Source: Siphonodentalium dalli
Taxonomy: Eukaryota; Mollusca; Scaphopoda; Gadilida; Siphonodentaliidae
DNA: 64,000 nucleotides
Reading direction: 5' to 3'
NCBI GenBank assembly: GCA_032622095.1
Contig: CP136067.1
Span: 133,367,990 to 133,431,989 of the forward strand
Under the pieces are notes generated by a model. That model was given only the letters and a program-made list of their open reading frames with translations, ran no database searches and was not told the DNA's origin. The translations under genes and the position numbers were made by a program. Of this stretch, positions 19,889-32,265 are shown one piece after another (the first letter of the stretch is position 1; every line of letters begins with the position of its first letter).

Positions 19889-21787
19889 CTAGAAGCTTAG
19901 GTGACCCGACTTCGTCCGGGCTTTGACCTTGAATTGTCCATTTTAAAGGTCAAGGTCAAATGGGGTCACGATTTGATCAGTCCAAAATACTGCACGGACA
20001 AAAGTACCCGACAAACGTGCCCGTCGAAATCCATCCGATTTTACCTTGAATTGATCATTTAGAAGGTCAAGGTGAGGTCGGGGTCACGATTTGACCCGTC
20101 CAAATCACTCAGTGGACAAAAGTAACCCCATGTATCAAATTTCGTCGAAATCCAATCAAAATTGGCGATTTGACCTTGAATTGACCCGATTTCAAGGTCA
20201 CGTCGCACGGGCAAATTAATGAGCCTATGCCACTCCCCCGGCCGAAAACACTCCCACATACCAAGTTTCATCGAAATCCCGTGATATTCGGGCGTTTGAC
20301 CATGAAATGACCCTATGTCAAGGTCACGTCGCACAGGCAAATTAATAGGCTCATGTCACCCCTCGGCCGAAAATACCCCCACATACCAAGTTTCATCTAA
20401 ATCCCGAGATATTCGGGCGTTTGACCTTGAAATTACCCGATTTCAAGGTCACGTCGCACGGGCAAATTAATAGGCCTATGCCAGTTCCCGGCCGAAAATA
20501 CCCCACATACCAAGTTTCATCGAAATCGGTTCGGCCGTTTTCGAGTCCATCGCGAACACACACAGACAGGGATGTGGCTAGTGGGGGGGTGTCTCACCCC
20601 CCAGCAGAGAGCTATATATTCCATAGTTGGAAATTTCATAACTGCCACAACGAAATTTCACACTAACAATAGGTTGAAAATGTTCTTGTAGTTTGATTAT
20701 AAAACAATTTATTGGGGGGAATTTATTGTTTTTCGACCAATATTTGCATATGTTCCTATTTTTGGTCAAAAATGTTGACAGAAATGGTCATCAGTAGGAA
20801 ATTTTCCAACCTTAGGGGGGTGACAGGTTGGAAATTTCCAACACTTGGAAAGCTTGTGTCCTGGTCCCTCCCCCGTGGCCAGTCAAAAACTTCTAGTTAA
20901 TTTAAGAAAACAATATATATTGTCATACAATTGGTCAACATTGTCATTGGAATTGTCATCAGTTGGAAATCAGTTGGAAATTTTCCAACCTAAGTGGGGG
21001 TGTAGGGTTTGAAATTTCCAACAGTAGGAAGGCTTGAGGCTAGTCTAGATGTTAGGATTTTGCGATTTTCTTGTTCAGATTTCAAAATTTTCGCACACCG
21101 GGCCGAACCATGGTCGGCCCGGTGTGTCATTGCCCCATCCACATGGCCAATACAAAACTGCTAATTAGTTTAGCAAAACAATATTTTACTACATTTGGTC
21201 AAACTTGTAGACATAAATGGTCATCAGTTGAAGAATTTTCCAACCTGAGGGGGAGCATGAGGTTTGAAATTTCCAACACTAGGAAAGCTTCAGTTGAGGC
21301 CAGTCTAGATGCTAGGATTTGTGATTTTCTTGTCTAGTTTTCAAAATTTTCTCACACCGGGCCGAACAACCATGGTCGGCCCAGTGTTTCCTGGTCTGTT
21401 GTTGGTAGCTGTGTGCATTTGTCTGGAATTAGATCACTAGTTGTTTTTTTTTTTGGGCGATTTTCAGGTTAAAATATCTTAATGTTCTCATACTGGGAAA
21501 ATAGAAGCATGGCTTATGATGAATATATAGGAAATTAGGCCTGAGCATGAGGTACAAGGGGGGGGGGTGCAAATGGAATTATGCAAAAAGTTGTATTGGT
21601 GCGATTCCGACTCAAGGGGGGGGGGGTGCAAATGGAATTATGCAAAAAGTTGTGTTGGTGTGATTCCTACTCAAGGGGGGGGGGGGGTGCAGTTGGAAAA
21701 TCCCCAAGGTGGACACCCCCCCCCCCCAGCGGAGACTCTCTAGCCACATCCCTGCACACAGACAGATCTTCCAAAATATATAATAGA
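19889..21787 (-). mobile_element. Non-autonomous Helitron, interrupted by a hAT element
   Basis: On the minus strand the 5' end is TCTATTATATATTTTGGAAG (from 21787, after A). The 3' end is a hairpin, GCCCGGACGAAGTCGGG, followed by CTAG (ending 19889) and then T. A-to-T placement, TC start and hairpin plus CTRR end are Helitron hallmarks. Both ends resemble the Helitron at 47931-48563. The body has three tandem units of about 126 bp with CAAGGTCACGTCGCAC. Without the hAT insertion it is about 710 bp. Confidence 0.75.
20567..21754. mobile_element. hAT-type transposon nested in a Helitron
   Basis: Starts CAGGGATGTGGCTAG and ends CTAGCCACATCCCTG, a 15 bp perfect inverted terminus, with an exact 8 bp target duplication CACACAGA (20559-20566 and 21755-21762). 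It is 1188 bp without transposase. It contains repeated G-runs, several GTTGGAAATTTCCAACA-like palindromes, and two copies of CACACCGGGCCGAAC...GGTCGGCCC. Confidence 0.9.
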
Positions 21788-22597
21788 TTTCTATTAGGTA
21801 CGGCGATCTTCGATTCGATAATCTGTAAAGAGTTCAGCACTAGACAGTTAGCACAACAATACATAATCTTTGACATAAATAGACCGGTTGTTTTGGTTTT
21901 ACACACATCACTGTGTGAAATTCGTCTTTAGAGTTGAGAAAATATATATTACGTCCTATAAAATTGAGTGGAAACCAAAAAATAACATAGCCATACGCCT
22001 TTGTGTGATTTTTCACAACTAATGTTCACCTCAGTTCTGTGATTGATGGCGCTGTGTCCATATTTGCGGGGGTATCATCGCACTCAATTGACAACGCCGA
22101 GTAGTCAACTATGACAACGACGATTGTGCGACCAGCAATTGAAATTTCATTCGAGAAGTCGCTTTCAAGTGAATGTCATGCTCGCTATTTATAATAGACA
22201 TGAATACGCATATGAGTCACATCAAGGCTACGAGATTAAGACTTTTTATTTGGAGCCAGCTGAGGAAAATAAAGTAATGTCGAATCGCATATTGCTATAC
22301 TGTACAGGTTTAATTTCCATATCTGTGTACCACACATTACATGATTTAAATTGCCTTTCCGCCTATCCAACTTTCCTTCCGTCTGCCTGTACGCCTAACT
22401 AGTAGCCGACTCACAATGCCTCGGTATTTTCTTATCGTCAACATGTCTTTTTCTCAGTTGCGTTGTGGTATCGATGTTGGGGAAGGGTCGCCTTAGAAAT
22501 TAACTCCACATTTAAAATAATTTTGTTTTGAGTATAATTCCATATTTTGACATCCAGGTATCGGAGATGATAATATATACATATATGTATATATAGA
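21788..22597. other. Intergenic stretch
   Basis: No gene or known element seen. GACAACGACGATTGTGCGAC (about 22109-22128) has an inverted near-match at about 24554-24573. Confidence 0.4.
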
Positions 22598-22625
22598 GGG
22601 AGAGAGAGAGAGAGTGTGTGTGGGA

Positions 22626-22667
<42 letters not shown>

Positions 22668-22672
22668 AGGAT
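22598..22672 (+). repeat. (GA)n microsatellite
   Basis: Imperfect GA/TG tract of about 75 bp ending in a G run. The long Leu/Ser ORFs on its complement are artefacts of this tract. Confidence 0.95.
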
Positions 22673-22674
22673 AT

Positions 22675-22800
22675 ACAATCTCTAATGAGTTTATTCGAGG
22701 AGATCTTAGCGAGGCTTGAACCGACTTTAATGGACGAGGTTAATAAATTGCATATAATTGGGACGAATTTGAAATCCACTTGATCACATAACCACATTTT
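22675..22800. repeat. Foldback MITE-like repeat of the GAGGATCTC family, copy 3
   Basis: Shares TCTCTAATGAGT, ATGGACGAGGTTAATAAATT and TTTGAAATCCACTTGATCAC with 11300-11460. It is followed, as there, by ACATTTTAxCAAGGAAAA and the AAGTAAAGACACCTTC block. Confidence 0.55.
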
Positions 22801-22958
22801 AACAAGGAAAACGAGCTAAACAAAAACCGATTAAAAAGAATAATATTGATTTCCTTACCACAACATAAGAGGAAGTAAAGACACCTTCGAGACAAAATAA
22901 TGTTCCATTTTAAATGTGTCTTTTCATTTTGGCAAAATTGTATATATTGTATCATTAA

Positions 22959-23424
22959 AGGTACTCAATCCGATAAAACTCCTCTCAATTACTATTTCAA
23001 TGGCTTCGGGGGTCAAAAATATTTGATTCGAGTCGAGGAAGTCACCTATCAAAGCTCAGATTTGTTAGATATCGATTTTAGAAATCTATTATTTTTCATT
23101 ATCGGGAATACTATCTGGCCCAGAACTCAGTCAAAATTGCGTTAAAATTACCACTTGATTTTAGAGTTATCCATCCTTGTCTGTTTGAATAGATTTGGAG
23201 TACACATCCAGAGCAGATTACGGCAGTTATTAGTACTCATCTCGAGTTAATAACAAATTTCAAAAATCAATATCTAATAACTCTGAGCTTTGTTTGATGG
23301 GTTCCTCGACTCGAATCAAATATTTTTTACCCCCAAAGCCAAAGAAATAGTAATATAGGACCCTCTGATCGGATTGTTGTTGGAATCTGTTGAGATGGGG
23401 ACCCTCTCTACGGATTGAGTACCT
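22959..23424. mobile_element. TTAA-flanked MITE (AGGTACTCAA family), copy 1
   Basis: Ends AGGTACTCAATCCG and CGGATTGAGTACCT, flanked by TTAA (22955-22958 and 23425-23428). 466 bp. It matches 44275-44743, which interrupts the LINE, over its whole length. Inner arms ATTTGATTCGAGTCGAGGAA and TTCCTCGACTCGAATCAAAT form a second inverted pair. Confidence 0.85.
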
Positions 23425-23428
23425 TTAA

Positions 23429-24749
23429 AAGAGCCATTGCATATTTCCTTATATCCACTAAATGGCGAATAGGTGCGTGCTTCCCGGGATACTTGACATC
23501 ACACCAGCAATCACCGCGCGGATTAATACTATTTTCGAAAAGCCTCGCATGACACCAACACTAGATATTGCAATTTTTTGTCCAACTTCTTTGCATTGAC
23601 GAAAATAGATACAAAAAGAGAGGCAAATTGTGGGACTTTATTTTTTCGTCGCCAGCCAGAGTGTGCTATATTGTCGTATACGTTTGTGAAGCGTCTCGGC
23701 CGACGCCGTAAATATATCCATTCTGCATGCATTTTCAGCTTCTTTTAAGGATTTTGATATTTAAAAAAAAGGTATAAACACAGTTAATAAACTCGTTTTA
23801 TAAAATGTTATATCCCAACATAACTCATTGGGGATCCTCTATATAAATCATTATTATCCGTCCTTAATTACCACTATATATTTTCCGTGAACGCGGGCAT
23901 GTATTTCATGAATATTCATAAATCCATATATGGAATGCACCTCCAGAACTTTGACATGTAGACTAAAACCGCAATTTTTCTGTTATCTATCCCTTTAATT
24001 TTTATTTTTTTTAAAGTGTTGCTCATTATTTTTCAGTTTCTGATAACCACACCCGCCCCCTCTTTCGAAGAATTTTAACTAATACTTTCATACAAACACC
24101 TTTATAAAAGTAACTAAACGATCAATAATTTTTTCGAGGACATCTTTATATGTAGGGCCTACCTGCTAATCAGAATATGACTAAAATAACTCATGCTATG
24201 GTAGGCTAAGTGGTGACATTTTCGAATGAACAAGTCAACTTTACAGAAATTACAAAACCGCTGGGTGCACTAAGAAGGAAAATGTTCAGGTACATGTAAG
24301 TTGGGAATTTTGTCATGTTCTAATCTAAGAATGCTCGTTTAGCGACAAATATCTTATGTGACTTGGTCTCTATATCTTCACATGTGGGGACCAGTAAATA
24401 CACAGTACTGTATTGAATCCAGGACATGTGCATTGTATAACGAAGGCACAGTTCCAAACATTATTGATGCAGCATAATGGGCTTAAACGCAGAACTAAGC
24501 TGCCCGATCAGTGACAGATAAGTCGTATACAAATGAAAATTACCGTTCAACGAGTCGCACAATCGTCGTTGTCATGGTCGAAGCGGGGCGTTGCCAAATA
24601 GTTGACATTGTTACTGCATTTCTGTGTTTAGTTTAATCGAATATTGGGTCAACAGAGGTACGAATTTGACAAATAATATATTTATGCTTATCAAAGCTTA
24701 CGTTGGATGTTAATTTTCGCACTGTTAAGGTCCCTTTGTAGCCCAAGAA
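23429..24749. other. Intergenic stretch
   Basis: No recognised gene or repeat. A 67-codon minus ORF at 23529-23732 has no visible support. Confidence 0.4.
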
Positions 24750-24977
24750 ATGACTTTTTGCGATCAGTTCGCGGTTTTATCTGATTATCCAGATTTGACC
24801 GAGCCGATTGTGACTCATTTTATGTATAGATCTCATCTTCGTATGTATTCCGCGAGTCAACCTGGTGGACCTGCAAAGTCTACTCTCCACGACGAATACA
24901 AAAAGAAGCCCACTTTTATCGTCCCAATTCAGTTAAAAGCCCCTTTATCTAAGTTTGTCATAAAATATCACGTATAA
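24750..24977 (+). CDS. Possible small protein, 75 residues, unrecognised
   Basis: ATG in good context (CAAGAAATGA). The predicted protein starts MTFCDQFAVLSDYPDLTEPI and ends LSKFVIKYHV. It is Pro/Ser/Lys-containing with balanced composition, unlike the low-complexity ORFs nearby. The segment MYSASQPGGPAKSTLHDEY is reminiscent of the short, proline-turn, aromatic-anchored style of microtubule inner proteins, but I cannot name a family. Downstream, CAC|GTATAA could be a donor, so it may be one exon of a longer gene. The stop codon lies directly beside the inverted repeat at 24981, so the 3' end may be repeat-altered. Confidence 0.35.
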   Translation: MTFCDQFAVLSDYPDLTEPIVTHFMYRSHLRMYSASQPGGPAKSTLHDEYKKKPTFIVPIQLKAPLSKFVIKYHV

Positions 24978-24980
24978 TAA

Positions 24981-25080
24981 GGTCGCAGAATCGTTAAACT
25001 GCCGTAGCACCGTGGTTGTCAAGCCGCAGAATCGTGGAATTGGTCGTAGAATCGTCGAAACGATTGTGCCGTGTGATAGT
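24981..25080 (-). repeat. Right member of a widely spaced inverted pair
   Basis: Inverted match to 19708-19807 (GGTCGCAGAATCGTTAAAC...CGATTGTGCCGTGTGAT). The two copies lie 5.2 kb apart and enclose the Helitron/hAT nest and the AGGTACTCAA MITE. A short match at 22109 and 24554 adds to the inverted symmetry. Confidence 0.75.
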
Positions 25081-25289
25081 AGAATAGCCAGACTGGAGCA
25101 TTCTCATCAAAAATATATTTTTCCGATCTCCAACTTCTATGATAAAAGATGTTCGAGATGTCTGCTCATACCCCATTAGTCCAGGATATATTGGTCAACC
25201 TCTGCACCCCCCCCCCCCAGGACTCGACTTCACCCTACTAATTGTCTTTCTTAATGTCTCAAGAATGTTAACAAGAAAAAAAAGTGGCC

Positions 25290-26380
25290 GCAGAGACTCC
25301 AGCCAAGATGGCGTCCATCATGGCGGCCATTTTTTGTATATGCACCAGGTCTCTTTGATCGCCGTTATAGTAAAGATGATGTCATATGCGGGGGGTCTTG
25401 TTTTCCGTTCGATTCGTTACGGTAACATACAAACCTTTACAAATTAGCCAAAAATCCAATATGGCCAAGATGGCCGCCGAAATGTGAAAATTTGCTATTT
25501 TTCGGACATTTCACCACATTTCGTTTGTCTCTGTGTTAAAATCTTGGCATCTTGGCGCGATTTTATACATTTATCGTCTAGTAGAGTCATTGACGAATAC
25601 ACGGGGACCATAATATACATTCCTTGCCTGATATTTTTGTCAGATATCACGTTTTCCCAAATGCCGGTATTATCCTGTCAAAGCCGAAACGACGCTAATA
25701 ACGCAATGTCTGTTTCGAATCAATGAGTGTTATTGCTATTATTACTCCAGCCATGATTATATATGTGCAGGAGATACCTATGCTAGGATTTTGCTTTTAC
25801 CTGAGTTGGGGAATATTCATCCAAATCCAAGATGGCGACCAAAATGGCCACCAGAAATTGAAAATTCGCCGAAAATCGCTGATTTTGACATCAGAGAGCG
25901 TTATTGTCACGACAACTCAACAATGCTTACTATTGTGTGTGTGTGTGTGTGTGTGTGAGTTGGGAACACTGAGTCGAAGAACTGTCCTTATATTGCATCA
26001 AAATAAAAGTCCGCCAAATCCACAATGGCGCCCACAATGGCGGACAGATTTAGAAAAATCACCGAAAATCCCTCATATTCACATCATGCATTGGGCATTA
26101 TTGTCGAGACAACTCCACCCATGCTTACAGTTGAGTTGGAAATACTATGGTAAAGTAATTACCTTACATCCCATGCAAGAAATGGTTTACCAAATCTAAG
26201 ATGGCGACCGATATATGAAAACACGCCTACATTCCTTTACTTTCTTACGATGGACATATTGTTTCGCGAATTCTACCCACCATTACATGTTGATATGGAA
26301 TATTGATATGAAGTATTCATTTGAGTTTGGCAATTGGTATTCAAGGTCAAGATGGCAGCTAAACTGGAGGCCAGAAATTG
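25290..26380 (+). repeat. Degenerate tandem repeat with AAGATGGC(G)xCC motifs
   Basis: About five or six diverged units with CAAGATGGCGxCCA followed by AAATTGAAAATTCGCCGAAA-like and GACAACTCxACxxATGCTTAC blocks, at about 25312, 25465, 25826, 26020, 26198 and 26349. A (TG)n tract lies at 25936-25958. Many short ORFs here are repeat artefacts. Confidence 0.6.
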
Positions 26381-26530
26381 AAAAGAAATCGATATTTTCA
26401 CATACAAATTTCTTTTTGTCATAATATCGATAAGTATGGACAAAACTATACATAAACCATCTATAGTCCAACTTAAAACGTATCAAAACGCATAGAATTG
26501 CTCGTATCTTTCTGGAAGTACGAAAACCCA

Positions 26531-27890
26531 CAATTGACAGCAGAGAACAATAACACCAGGTGCATGTTTCAGATATAGAATGTCATGCGTGTTGGTGTTT
26601 TTGTTGTGGTAAGATTGTATTTCACATCCGTTTCAAGGCAGTTCTGAATTAACTTGACCAGACGTAAAATGTTGTCTGGATAATACTATCATAGCCTCCC
26701 CAGAACAGTCGGATGGGCTAAAGGATAATGTCTTTATAGAATGAAGGTATGCGTTGTTGTTATCCTCTCTCATGGTTAGTGTCAGTATGTGGGCGGTATT
26801 ATTCAAGAAAATGTCAGGAACTGTGGTGCATTTATTTCACTGTGTATTTAAAGAACAATTTACAGTCTCGACAGCAATTGATGTGGATGTTGGTGAACGT
26901 GACCTTTATGATCATATAGCTTTATACTATATAACTTTAGAATATAGTAGTTGATATGTCTCATGCAGGACAATGGTCGGAATGGTGATTTTACCAAGAA
27001 ATCACTTGGTGTACCCAACGTAGGTTAAACTGAATGCAAGATCTCATCAAAGTAACATCCTCCAGATGTTCTTCGAGTTGAACATTTCACCCTTGTGTTG
27101 ATGGCATTGTACTTTCTTGAACCATACCGACCACCACCCAGCGTGAGTATGACATCAACCAACTATCAAAGGCATCGTCTTTAAGACTACATTCCAGTCT
27201 GAGTGGGGCTTATATAGTAGTAGCCAATGGTACACGCCTGGTCCATTCGATTAAGAACGGCTTCCAAACGGATGGGAAGATACAATCTTAGCATACAAGG
27301 AAAGCAAAGCCACATGAGATCATGTCTGAATCTAATACATACACAAAGAAGGGGCGGTGCAGTCATGGTCCAATTTCATTTCCACTATCGTGACACATGC
27401 CCACAAACTAGCACCGCGTGTATTGTTATTATCTGCTTGGATCTGTACGATGAGACGATTGCTGGACGCCACCAGGACTGTTCTTATGATCATGGTCAAG
27501 AAGTGTGGGTATATTATGCATTATGGTCTTCTACGCCTTAGCAGAAAGGCATCCGTCAAATGTTAGGCTTTCAACATTTGAAGCCATATACAGAAGTTGT
27601 CCGGGTACGTCAGTACGTGAATATGTGACTTGATGAACCATATATTGAGAAGTGGCTGGATGGGAAGATTACCAGATGTACATTTTGTTATCCCCATTAG
27701 GTAACCAAATCTCAAAAATACGCAGATAGAGAGGTCCTTCTGAAAGCTAGTATACGTATCGACCGCATACCTTTCTAGTTTACCACACAATATGACGCTC
27801 AGATCCCATATGTAGCATCTGAATTATACCATAGCTACCACGAATGAAGCTCGCCAAGAATAAGGATAAGAATTCCCAGCTTTCGAGACA
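26531..27890. other. Intergenic stretch
   Basis: Composition is more balanced than elsewhere and ORFs reach about 100 codons (27227-27541), but I recognise no protein. Possibly very old transposon remains. Confidence 0.35.
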
Positions 27891-27959
27891 AACACGTGAG
27901 CTTGACAACGGCATATGTGTTGTTTGAAACATTCCGATTAGTGGGACCCAGTAGTATAC

Positions 27960-28200
27960 GTGGCGCTATCCGGGCAATTCTATCGATTTTTGCCCCCTTT
28001 GTTTCACCCTATTGTCTTAAGGGGCCAATGGTAGGGGTTTATTATGGGTCCTTATTGTATGAAACCCCCTCCTTTTCCTTCTCACTTATATGATAGGTAG
28101 AATGAATTAATGAAGCCCCTCCTTTTCGTTCTTAATTATTTGATAGGTTTTAATTAAAGTCGGTGATTCTTAATTATATGATAGGGTGTCGAAACTCCTC
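27960..28200 (+). repeat. Degenerate tandem repeat with CCCCTCCTTTTC and ATATGATAGG
   Basis: Three or four units of about 55-65 bp, each with a CCTCCTTxTxC block and TTAATTATxTGATAGG. This marks the start of the array region that runs to the palindrome. Confidence 0.6.
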
Positions 28201-28229
28201 CTTATTCGACCCAACAATGGCCACCATAA

Positions 28230-28520
28230 TTGTCAGCAAGCCTCGTGCACCTGTTTGGACCTTTTGAAAACAATGGAATCGTGCAGGTGTTTGGACCACG
28301 CTATCCTGAAACAATGGAATAGTGCACCTGGTTAGACCACGTGCCGACGCCTTTTTAATAATCCCCCCACAATTTTTTAGCGTCACCATGCTTCTCGCGC
28401 ACCGTTTGAAAACAAAGGAAGCATGCACCTCGTGCACCTGGTTAGACCGCGCGTTTTCGAAAGCGTGCCCAAACCTGACTAATTTATTCATCCCTACCAC
28501 ACGTTCCCCGAACAATGGAA
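28230..28520 (+). repeat. Degenerate repeat with GTGCACCTGGTTAGACC and AAACAATGGAAT
   Basis: The block AACAATGGAATxGTGCA recurs at about 28268, 28312 and 28512, and GTGCACCTGxTTxGACC at about 28246, 28323 and 28434, in irregular spacing. Confidence 0.55.
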
Positions 28521-28732
28521 TCCCGCCCTTAAATTATCATTATCAAATCCGGAAATCATACGGGAATCAATCAAAAAATCATTCTGTATACATATTTCTA
28601 AGAACCTAGTATGATAAACAAATTTGTCTAGGCCTCATGGATTGTGAGTCAGGGTCCACACCACTGTATAACTTATCCAAAAAAAACCAAGACTTCAATG
28701 GATAACTTTATTTGGAATATTATTTTTGAAGT

Positions 28733-29790
28733 CAGTAACAAGGTCCCCACAAAATGAGCTGTATAGAATACTATTAAATCGAATTTCGGCACATTAAAAA
28801 TATAACTTTGTCTAGCCCTCTAGTCTTACGATGGGCCCATTGTATGGTCTTATTCGGGGGTCTTCTGTATACCTATTGTCCCCAGGCCCTGAAAAAGCGG
28901 ATGGCCAACAAGGGCCATTTTTATATATCAGTAAACTTTCGTACCCGTAATCGCTGGTTCAATGTTAACTACATTTGCTCGTTGACTATTAGCTGCATTT
29001 GATGGTTGAATATTAAATGCTATGTCTGGTTGAATATGTGAAGAAGGGCCGTTTTGATGGTCATTTTGGAGCTTATTAATTATATTTCAGTAAACGTTCG
29101 TACCCGTAATCGCTAGTTGAATGTTAGTTGCATTTACTGGTTGACTATTATCTACATTTGATGGTTGAATATTAACTGCTATGTCTGGTTGAATATATGA
29201 AGAAGGGCCGTTTCGATGGTCATTTTGGAGCTTATTAATTATATTTCAGTAAACGTTCGTACCCGTAATCGCTGTTGAATTTTAGCTGTGTTTGCTGGTT
29301 GAATGTTCTCCGCTGCGTGCTTGGAATGTTCTGGAAGGCAGTATACAAGGTCCTCACAACACGAGCGATGTAAAATACTATTAAATTGGATTTTTCCCCA
29401 TTCAAAATATAACTTTGTCTAGCCCTTTTGTCTTACGATGGGCCCATTTTATGGTCTTATTCGGGGGTCTTATGTATACCTATTTCTCAGGCCCTGAAAA
29501 AGAGGATGACCAACAAGGGCCATTTTTATGGAGTTTAGTAATCATATTTCAGTAAACTTTCGTACCCGTAATCGCTGGTTGAATGCTAGCTACATTTGCT
29601 GGTTGACCATTAGCTGCGTTCGATGGTTGAATATTAGCAGTTTTTTGTCTGGTTGAATGCTAGCTACATTTGCTGGTTGACCATTAGCTGCGTTCGATGG
29701 TTGAATATTAGCAGTTTTGTCTGGTTGAATGTTAGCTGCGTTTTCTGGTTGAATGTTCCCCCCACACACCCTCACACATGAGCAACACAT
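28733..29790 (+). repeat. Long tandem duplication, period about 605 bp
   Basis: Unit 1 (28733-29336) and partial unit 2 (29337-29790) share AACTTTGTCTAGCCC, TCTTACGATGGGCCCAT and GGTCTTATTCGGGGGTCTT. Both also contain smaller repeats built on GTACCCGTAATCGCTGGTTG and TTGCTGGTTGAATGTTAGCT. On the minus strand the small repeats encode NIQPxNAANIQP-like runs at 29590-29790, most likely by chance of a multiple-of-three period. Confidence 0.8.
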
Positions 29791-30249
29791 GTATATGATG
29801 AATGTGTAACTGCTATAATTATTGAAATTCTCTTAAATCTCGTTTGCTTTCCAAAATGTCAATTAACAAACATAATCATACATGGGTTGTGTGTATATAT
29901 GACCATTTCACTCCCGTCCAACGGTATGTTTAAACATCATATAAAATTCGAGCCTTCCAGAGGTTAAATGAATCACAAATCGCGCGTTCTTAGAATATGA
30001 AAACCGAGCATTCTGGAAATAATTATATTCAAAAGTTTATCTGTTTTATCAGACAACATGTCCTTTGGCAAACATCTAGCGTATATTCAATAGACGCTAT
30101 TATATGCAGTTGCATTTACTATATAAAGTTTATCATAAAGAAACAGCGTGAACAGAAAATCTGCTTGCATCTAATTCATTTGAAATTTTTACTCAATGCG
30201 CGTCAATCAATTGGACAATCGATAATATATTTGACATATGCACTCTGTG

Positions 30250-31400
30250 TAAACAAATTGAAGTTATCTCCACCTGTCCCGTCTGACATTGTACATTCGA
30301 TGCAACAATGTTTGAATGGAGTTTTTGATTTGTTATTCACTTCATAAATGGTTCATATAGCGTACTATTATAATTGTGGACACTTACTTTAAAGGTACAA
30401 GTCACTTTAACCTAATTCAGCGTATCCATCGATATAAACGCTCTTTATTTTCAAAAAGTGTCTGAATCTCTATCGTTTACTAAAGTTATGTTTAAAATTA
30501 AGCATTTAAACCTAATGTAACTATAAATAATAAATAAAAAACGCTCTTTATTTTCAAAATTGTCTGAATTTTGATATTGATTTTAGCAATATGCATGCTT
30601 TCATTCATATGAAATTGCCATCATGGACGTTAAATGACAACATCTCTTAACATATTAGCCTTAAAGTTATACGTCACGCGTACATTCGATGCACAAGTTA
30701 ACACATTACATATATGGTTGAACATATCAACCATAGTAAGCTCATTTAAACAAAATGGTATTCAATTTAAACGCAGGTTCATTCGATGCAGCAATGTATG
30801 AATGTAGGGTTTTGCTTTGTCATTACTCCAGAAATGGTTCAGACGATACACTACATTTGGTTCACATACCTTAAAGGTACCCGTCATTTAAACCTAATTA
30901 TTCATTAATAAAACGCTCTTTATTTTCAAAATTATCTGAAGGTCCCATCGTTTTGTAAGTTATACGTCGCATGTTCATTCGAGGTAATCCTGTACGAAAT
31001 GAAGGTAATCGTTGTGTTATTCACTTCATAAAATGCGTCATACGATGGACCACATTTGGGTCACGTGCCTTAAAGGTACACGTCACTTTCGGAAATTATA
31101 TAATCAGCTAATACATTACATATCTGGCTGGACGTATCAACCGTATAAAGTTCATTTAATTCATTGGGTCTTTCAAATTATACGTCACGTGTTCATTCGA
31201 GGTACTCATGTAGGAAATGAAGGTATTGATTGTTATTCACTTCATAAATGGCTCCCAGTTCCCAATAGCGGACTATTATACATTAAAGGTACACCTCATT
31301 TAAATCTAATGCAGCGTGTCCATCAAAACAGACGCTCGTGGTATTGTAACCCGCGGTCGATTGTTTCGTTTCTGTTAATGATACGGTGTTATTTACTTTA
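30250..31400 (+). repeat. Degenerate tandem array, units about 230-370 bp
   Basis: Four or five units share TACATTCGATGCA or GTTCATTCGAGGTA, TTATTCACTTCATAAATGG, TTAAAGGTACxxGTCA and, in several, ACGCTCTTTATTTTCAAAA. The ATTCGAGGTAATCC block also lies just upstream of the palindrome ORFs (33570 and its mirror), so the array and the palindrome are related. Confidence 0.65.
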
Positions 31401-31714
31401 AAAAATGCGCCCTCACTCTTCACTTTGACTAATATGCAAGCATTTGTATCATTTAGAATGTCAAAATCTGGTCTAAAGCAGTCGTATTTGTTATATATAA
31501 GGCAAATTTCCTTTCAAATTATAACATATTAAAACTATGCTTAAATGTTATGTACTTGGAATATGATAGGTCTCCATGCCCTTATTTGGACATATAATCT
31601 AACCGAGCGATGTTCATTCTCTAATCGATTACGTGTCTATAGGATATTGAGGGTAGATTAAGCATACTAAGATCCAGGTAGACAGTCTATATTGCGTCCT
31701 CATTTTATGGGGCC

Positions 31715-32265
31715 TTTGTCTCTATGAACATATAGTCTTAATTTTGGGGCCCTTTGTCGTATTTCTATGGATCTATTGTCTGTGTAATGCTATGGACCTA
31801 TTGTCTGAAATACGGGGCCTTTGTCTGTGTAATTATATGGACCTATTGTCTGAAATACGGGGCCTTTGTCTGTAATTCTATGGACCTATTGTCTGAAATA
31901 CGGGGCCTTTGTCTGTGTAATTCTATGGATCTATTGTCTTAATTATGGGACCCTTTGTCAGTGAAATTCTATGGATCTGTTGTCTTAAATACGGGACCTT
32001 TCGTCTGTATATTTCTATGGACCTATTGTCTGAAATACGGAGCCTTTGTGTATTTCTATGGACCTATTGTCTGAAATACGGGGCCTCTGTCTGTGTAATT
32101 CTATGGATCTATTGTCTTATTATGGGACCCTTTGTCAGTGTAATTATATGGATCTGTTGTCTTAAATACGGGACCATTTGTCTGTATATTTCTATGGATC
32201 TATTGTCTGAAATACAGGGTCTTTGTCTGTGTAATTCTATGAACCTATAGTCTTACAAAACCTTT
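31715..32265 (+). repeat. Minisatellite, unit 45 bp
   Basis: About 12 units of GGGGCCTTTGTCTGTGTAAT followed by TCTATGGACCTATTGTCTGAAATAC, with 42-48 bp variants. Because the unit is a multiple of three, long ORFs (31754-31942, 31945-32250) arise without coding meaning. Confidence 0.9.

Noticed and set aside
22438-22797. Ser/Leu-repeat ORF of 119 codons
   Set aside because: Produced by the (GA)n microsatellite on the opposite strand.
27227-27541. Possible transposase-like ORF
   Set aside because: A GGAVMVQF string recalled Tc1-type transposases, but no catalytic motif or termini could be found.
29590-29790. NIQPxNAANIQP repeat protein
   Set aside because: Arises from short tandem units with multiple-of-three spacing; no flanking unique coding sequence, and it overlaps a larger DNA duplication.
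31754-32250. CRISPR-like regular array and its ORFs
   Set aside because: Units are contiguous 45 bp repeats without unique spacers; this is a eukaryotic minisatellite.
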